A stretch of DNA of 7,349 nt, taken from contig JANQXJ010000057.1 in assembly GCA_030729445.1 (NCBI GenBank), positions 1 through 7,349 of the forward strand, written 5' to 3'. Numbering within the stretch: position 1 is the stretch's first letter; each line of letters starts with the position of its first letter. This document shows positions 6,190 through 7,349 of this stretch, piece after piece. The notes under the pieces are model-generated. The model searched no databases, was not told the origin of the DNA, and worked only from the letters and a program-made list of their open reading frames with translations. The DNA is from Limnohabitans sp. (GTDB taxonomy: Bacteria > Pseudomonadota > Gammaproteobacteria > Burkholderiales > Burkholderiaceae_C). A program made the position numbers and the translations under genes.

Positions 6190-7349
6190 ATGACGCAAAC
6201 CCATCAAGACCTTCCATCGACAAAGTCCGATGCCCCTGAAGCCAGCCGCCGCCGTTTCTTCGGCAAAGCCGCTACCGCAGCCGTCGCTGCACCTTTGGCT
6301 GGCGTGCCCATGATCGCCGTGGCCCAGGCCCCCATCGTGTTCAAGATGCAAGGTTCTTGGGGTACCAACGAGATTTTCAGCGAGATGGCTCAGCAGTACG
6401 TCACCCGCGTCAATGAAATGTCCGGTGGCCGCCTGAAAATCGAGTACCTGCCAGCTGGCGCTGTGGTCAAGCCATTCGAAATCATTGATGCCGTGAGCAA
6501 AGGCGTGCTCGACGGCGGTCACCACGTCTCCGGCTACTGGTATGGCAAAAACAAATCGGCTTCTTTGTTTGGCACAGGCCCCGTCAGCGGCGCGACCCCC
6601 GAAATCGGTTTGAGCTGGATTCAGGCCGGTGGTGGCCAGCAGCTGTGGGACAAACTGGTGGCCAAGATGAACCTGAACGTCGTCGGCTTCTTCTCATTCC
6701 CCATGCCTTCCCAGCCACTGGGTTGGTTCAAAAAGTCCCCACCCAAGAAAGCTGCTGACTTGAAGGGCTTCAAGTACCGCACCATCGGTTTGGCTGCAGA
6801 CATGTTGCAAGAGATGGGCATGGCTGTGGCCCAGTTGCCTGGCGGTGAAATCGTGCCTGCCATGCAGCGCGGCGTGATCGACGCTTTCGAATTCAACAAC
6901 CCCACCGCCGACATGCGCTTTGGTGCACAAGACGTGGCCAAGTTCTATTCCATGGGTTCTTTCCACCAGGCCCAAGAATTTTTCGAAATCATCTTCAACA
7001 AAGACAAGTACAACGCTTTGCCTGCCGACCTGAAGGCCATCTTGAAGTACGCTGCCGAAGCCGCATCGACCGCATCGACCGCTTTGGCGCACGAGAACTA
7101 CTCCAAAGACTTGCAGGAGTTGATTGTCAAGCACAAGGTTCAGGTGTCACGCACTTCGGCCGACGTGTACAAAGGCCAGTTGGCTGCATGGGACAAGGTC
7201 ACTGCCAAGCTCGAAAAAGAAGTTGACATGTTCAAGGAAGTGAACGACTCCTTCAAGGCTTGGTCACGCCGTGTGGGCTTCTACCACTTCACCAACGAAG
7301 CCAACTACCGCATGGCCTACGAACACGTGCAGAAAACCAAGCTGCCAGT
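6190..7349 (+). CDS. dctP: TRAP transporter substrate-binding protein, DctP family, Tat-exported; 3' end cut by window
   Basis: This is the periplasmic receptor of a tripartite (TRAP) secondary transporter. It binds a carboxylate-type solute and delivers it to the DctQ/DctM membrane proteins. The 386 codons present have no stop, so only the last residues should be missing. The N-terminus has a twin-arginine signal: SRRRFFGK (19-26), a hydrophobic stretch to about residue 42, and an AQA (45-47) just before a likely mature start. The body shows TRAP landmarks: YRTIGLAADMLQEMG (196-210), whose Arg197 is the expected carboxylate-binding Arg, then LPGGEIVPAMQRGVIDAFE (216-234). The IDAFEFNNP segment corresponds to the metal-binding IDATEW region of 2-oxoacid receptors such as TakP. 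By these motifs it sits near the TakP and mannitol/chloroaromatic receptor group; the substrate cannot be fixed from sequence. Tat export suggests folding or metal loading in the cytoplasm. Partner dctQ and dctM are expected just beyond the right edge. Confidence 0.9.
   Translation, partial: MTQTHQDLPSTKSDAPEASRRRFFGKAATAAVAAPLAGVPMIAVAQAPIVFKMQGSWGTNEIFSEMAQQYVTRVNEMSGGRLKIEYLPAGAVVKPFEIIDAVSKGVLDGGHHVSGYWYGKNKSASLFGTGPVSGATPEIGLSWIQAGGGQQLWDKLVAKMNLNVVGFFSFPMPSQPLGWFKKSPPKKAADLKGFKYRTIGLAADMLQEMGMAVAQLPGGEIVPAMQRGVIDAFEFNNPTADMRFGAQDVAKFYSMGSFHQAQEFFEIIFNKDKYNALPADLKAILKYAAEAASTASTALAHENYSKDLQELIVKHKVQVSRTSADVYKGQLAAWDKVTAKLEKEVDMFKEVNDSFKAWSRRVGFYHFTNEANYRMAYEHVQKTKLP
7062..7079 (+). repeat. 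Exact 9-bp tandem duplication inside the TRAP gene
   Basis: CGCATCGAC occurs twice back to back (7062-7070 and 7071-7079). It keeps frame and encodes Ala-Ser-Thr twice (residues 292-297) in a predicted helix-rich part of the binding protein. It looks like a recent slip-strand duplication. Confidence 0.7.

Overview
The window reads as chromosomal DNA of a betaproteobacterium, most likely Burkholderiales and plausibly Comamonadaceae. That placement is an inference from GC-rich coding DNA with heavy TTG (Leu) use, a TRAP binding protein with a Tat signal, and an NAD-linked formate dehydrogenase of two fused-type subunits. No rRNA, tRNA, CRISPR array or mobile element is visible. All four genes lie on the + strand.

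Region 1 (1-4303) holds the two structural genes of a soluble, metal-dependent, NAD+-linked formate dehydrogenase. The beta (diaphorase) gene enters from the left without its start. It encodes a fusion of a NuoE-like [2Fe-2S] domain and a NuoF-like FMN/NADH/[4Fe-4S] domain. The complete alpha gene overlaps it by 4 bases (ATGA). Alpha carries a [2Fe-2S] domain, two ferredoxin-type [4Fe-4S] sites and the bis-MGD catalytic module with Cys372-His373. Electrons from formate would pass from the W or Mo centre through Fe-S clusters to FMN and NAD+. This two-gene layout resembles FDH1 of Methylobacterium extorquens rather than the three-structural-subunit fdsGBA type. Alpha has no Cys at all between residues 65 and 154, so the His-Cys3 [4Fe-4S] cluster usual in NuoG-like N-termini cannot form.

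Region 2 (4304-5867): after 82 bases comes a sensor histidine kinase with about seven membrane segments, a coiled-coil linker and a HELNQP-type kinase core. It most likely starts at a TTG placed 5 bases after a perfect AAGGAGG. No response regulator gene lies in the window. The short gap without a clear terminator suggests the kinase is transcribed with the dehydrogenase.

Region 3 (5868-6189) is a 322-base non-coding stretch in two parts: a roughly 55% GC upstream half, then a leader of about 29% GC. At the junction lie three TTGAC repeats and a sigma70-like promoter (TTGACG-N17-TTTTAT). The promoter spacer contains a perfect dyad, CATCTG-GT-CAGATG, a good candidate operator.

Region 4 (6190-7349) is a DctP-type TRAP transporter substrate-binding protein with a twin-arginine signal. 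It is open at the right edge; its membrane subunits would be expected beyond it. The new promoter suggests a separate transcription unit for uptake of an organic acid or a similar carboxylate.

The working picture is a heterotroph that oxidises formate for NADH, with a membrane sensor kinase in the same cluster and a regulated carboxylate uptake system next door. The link between kinase and transporter is by position only.
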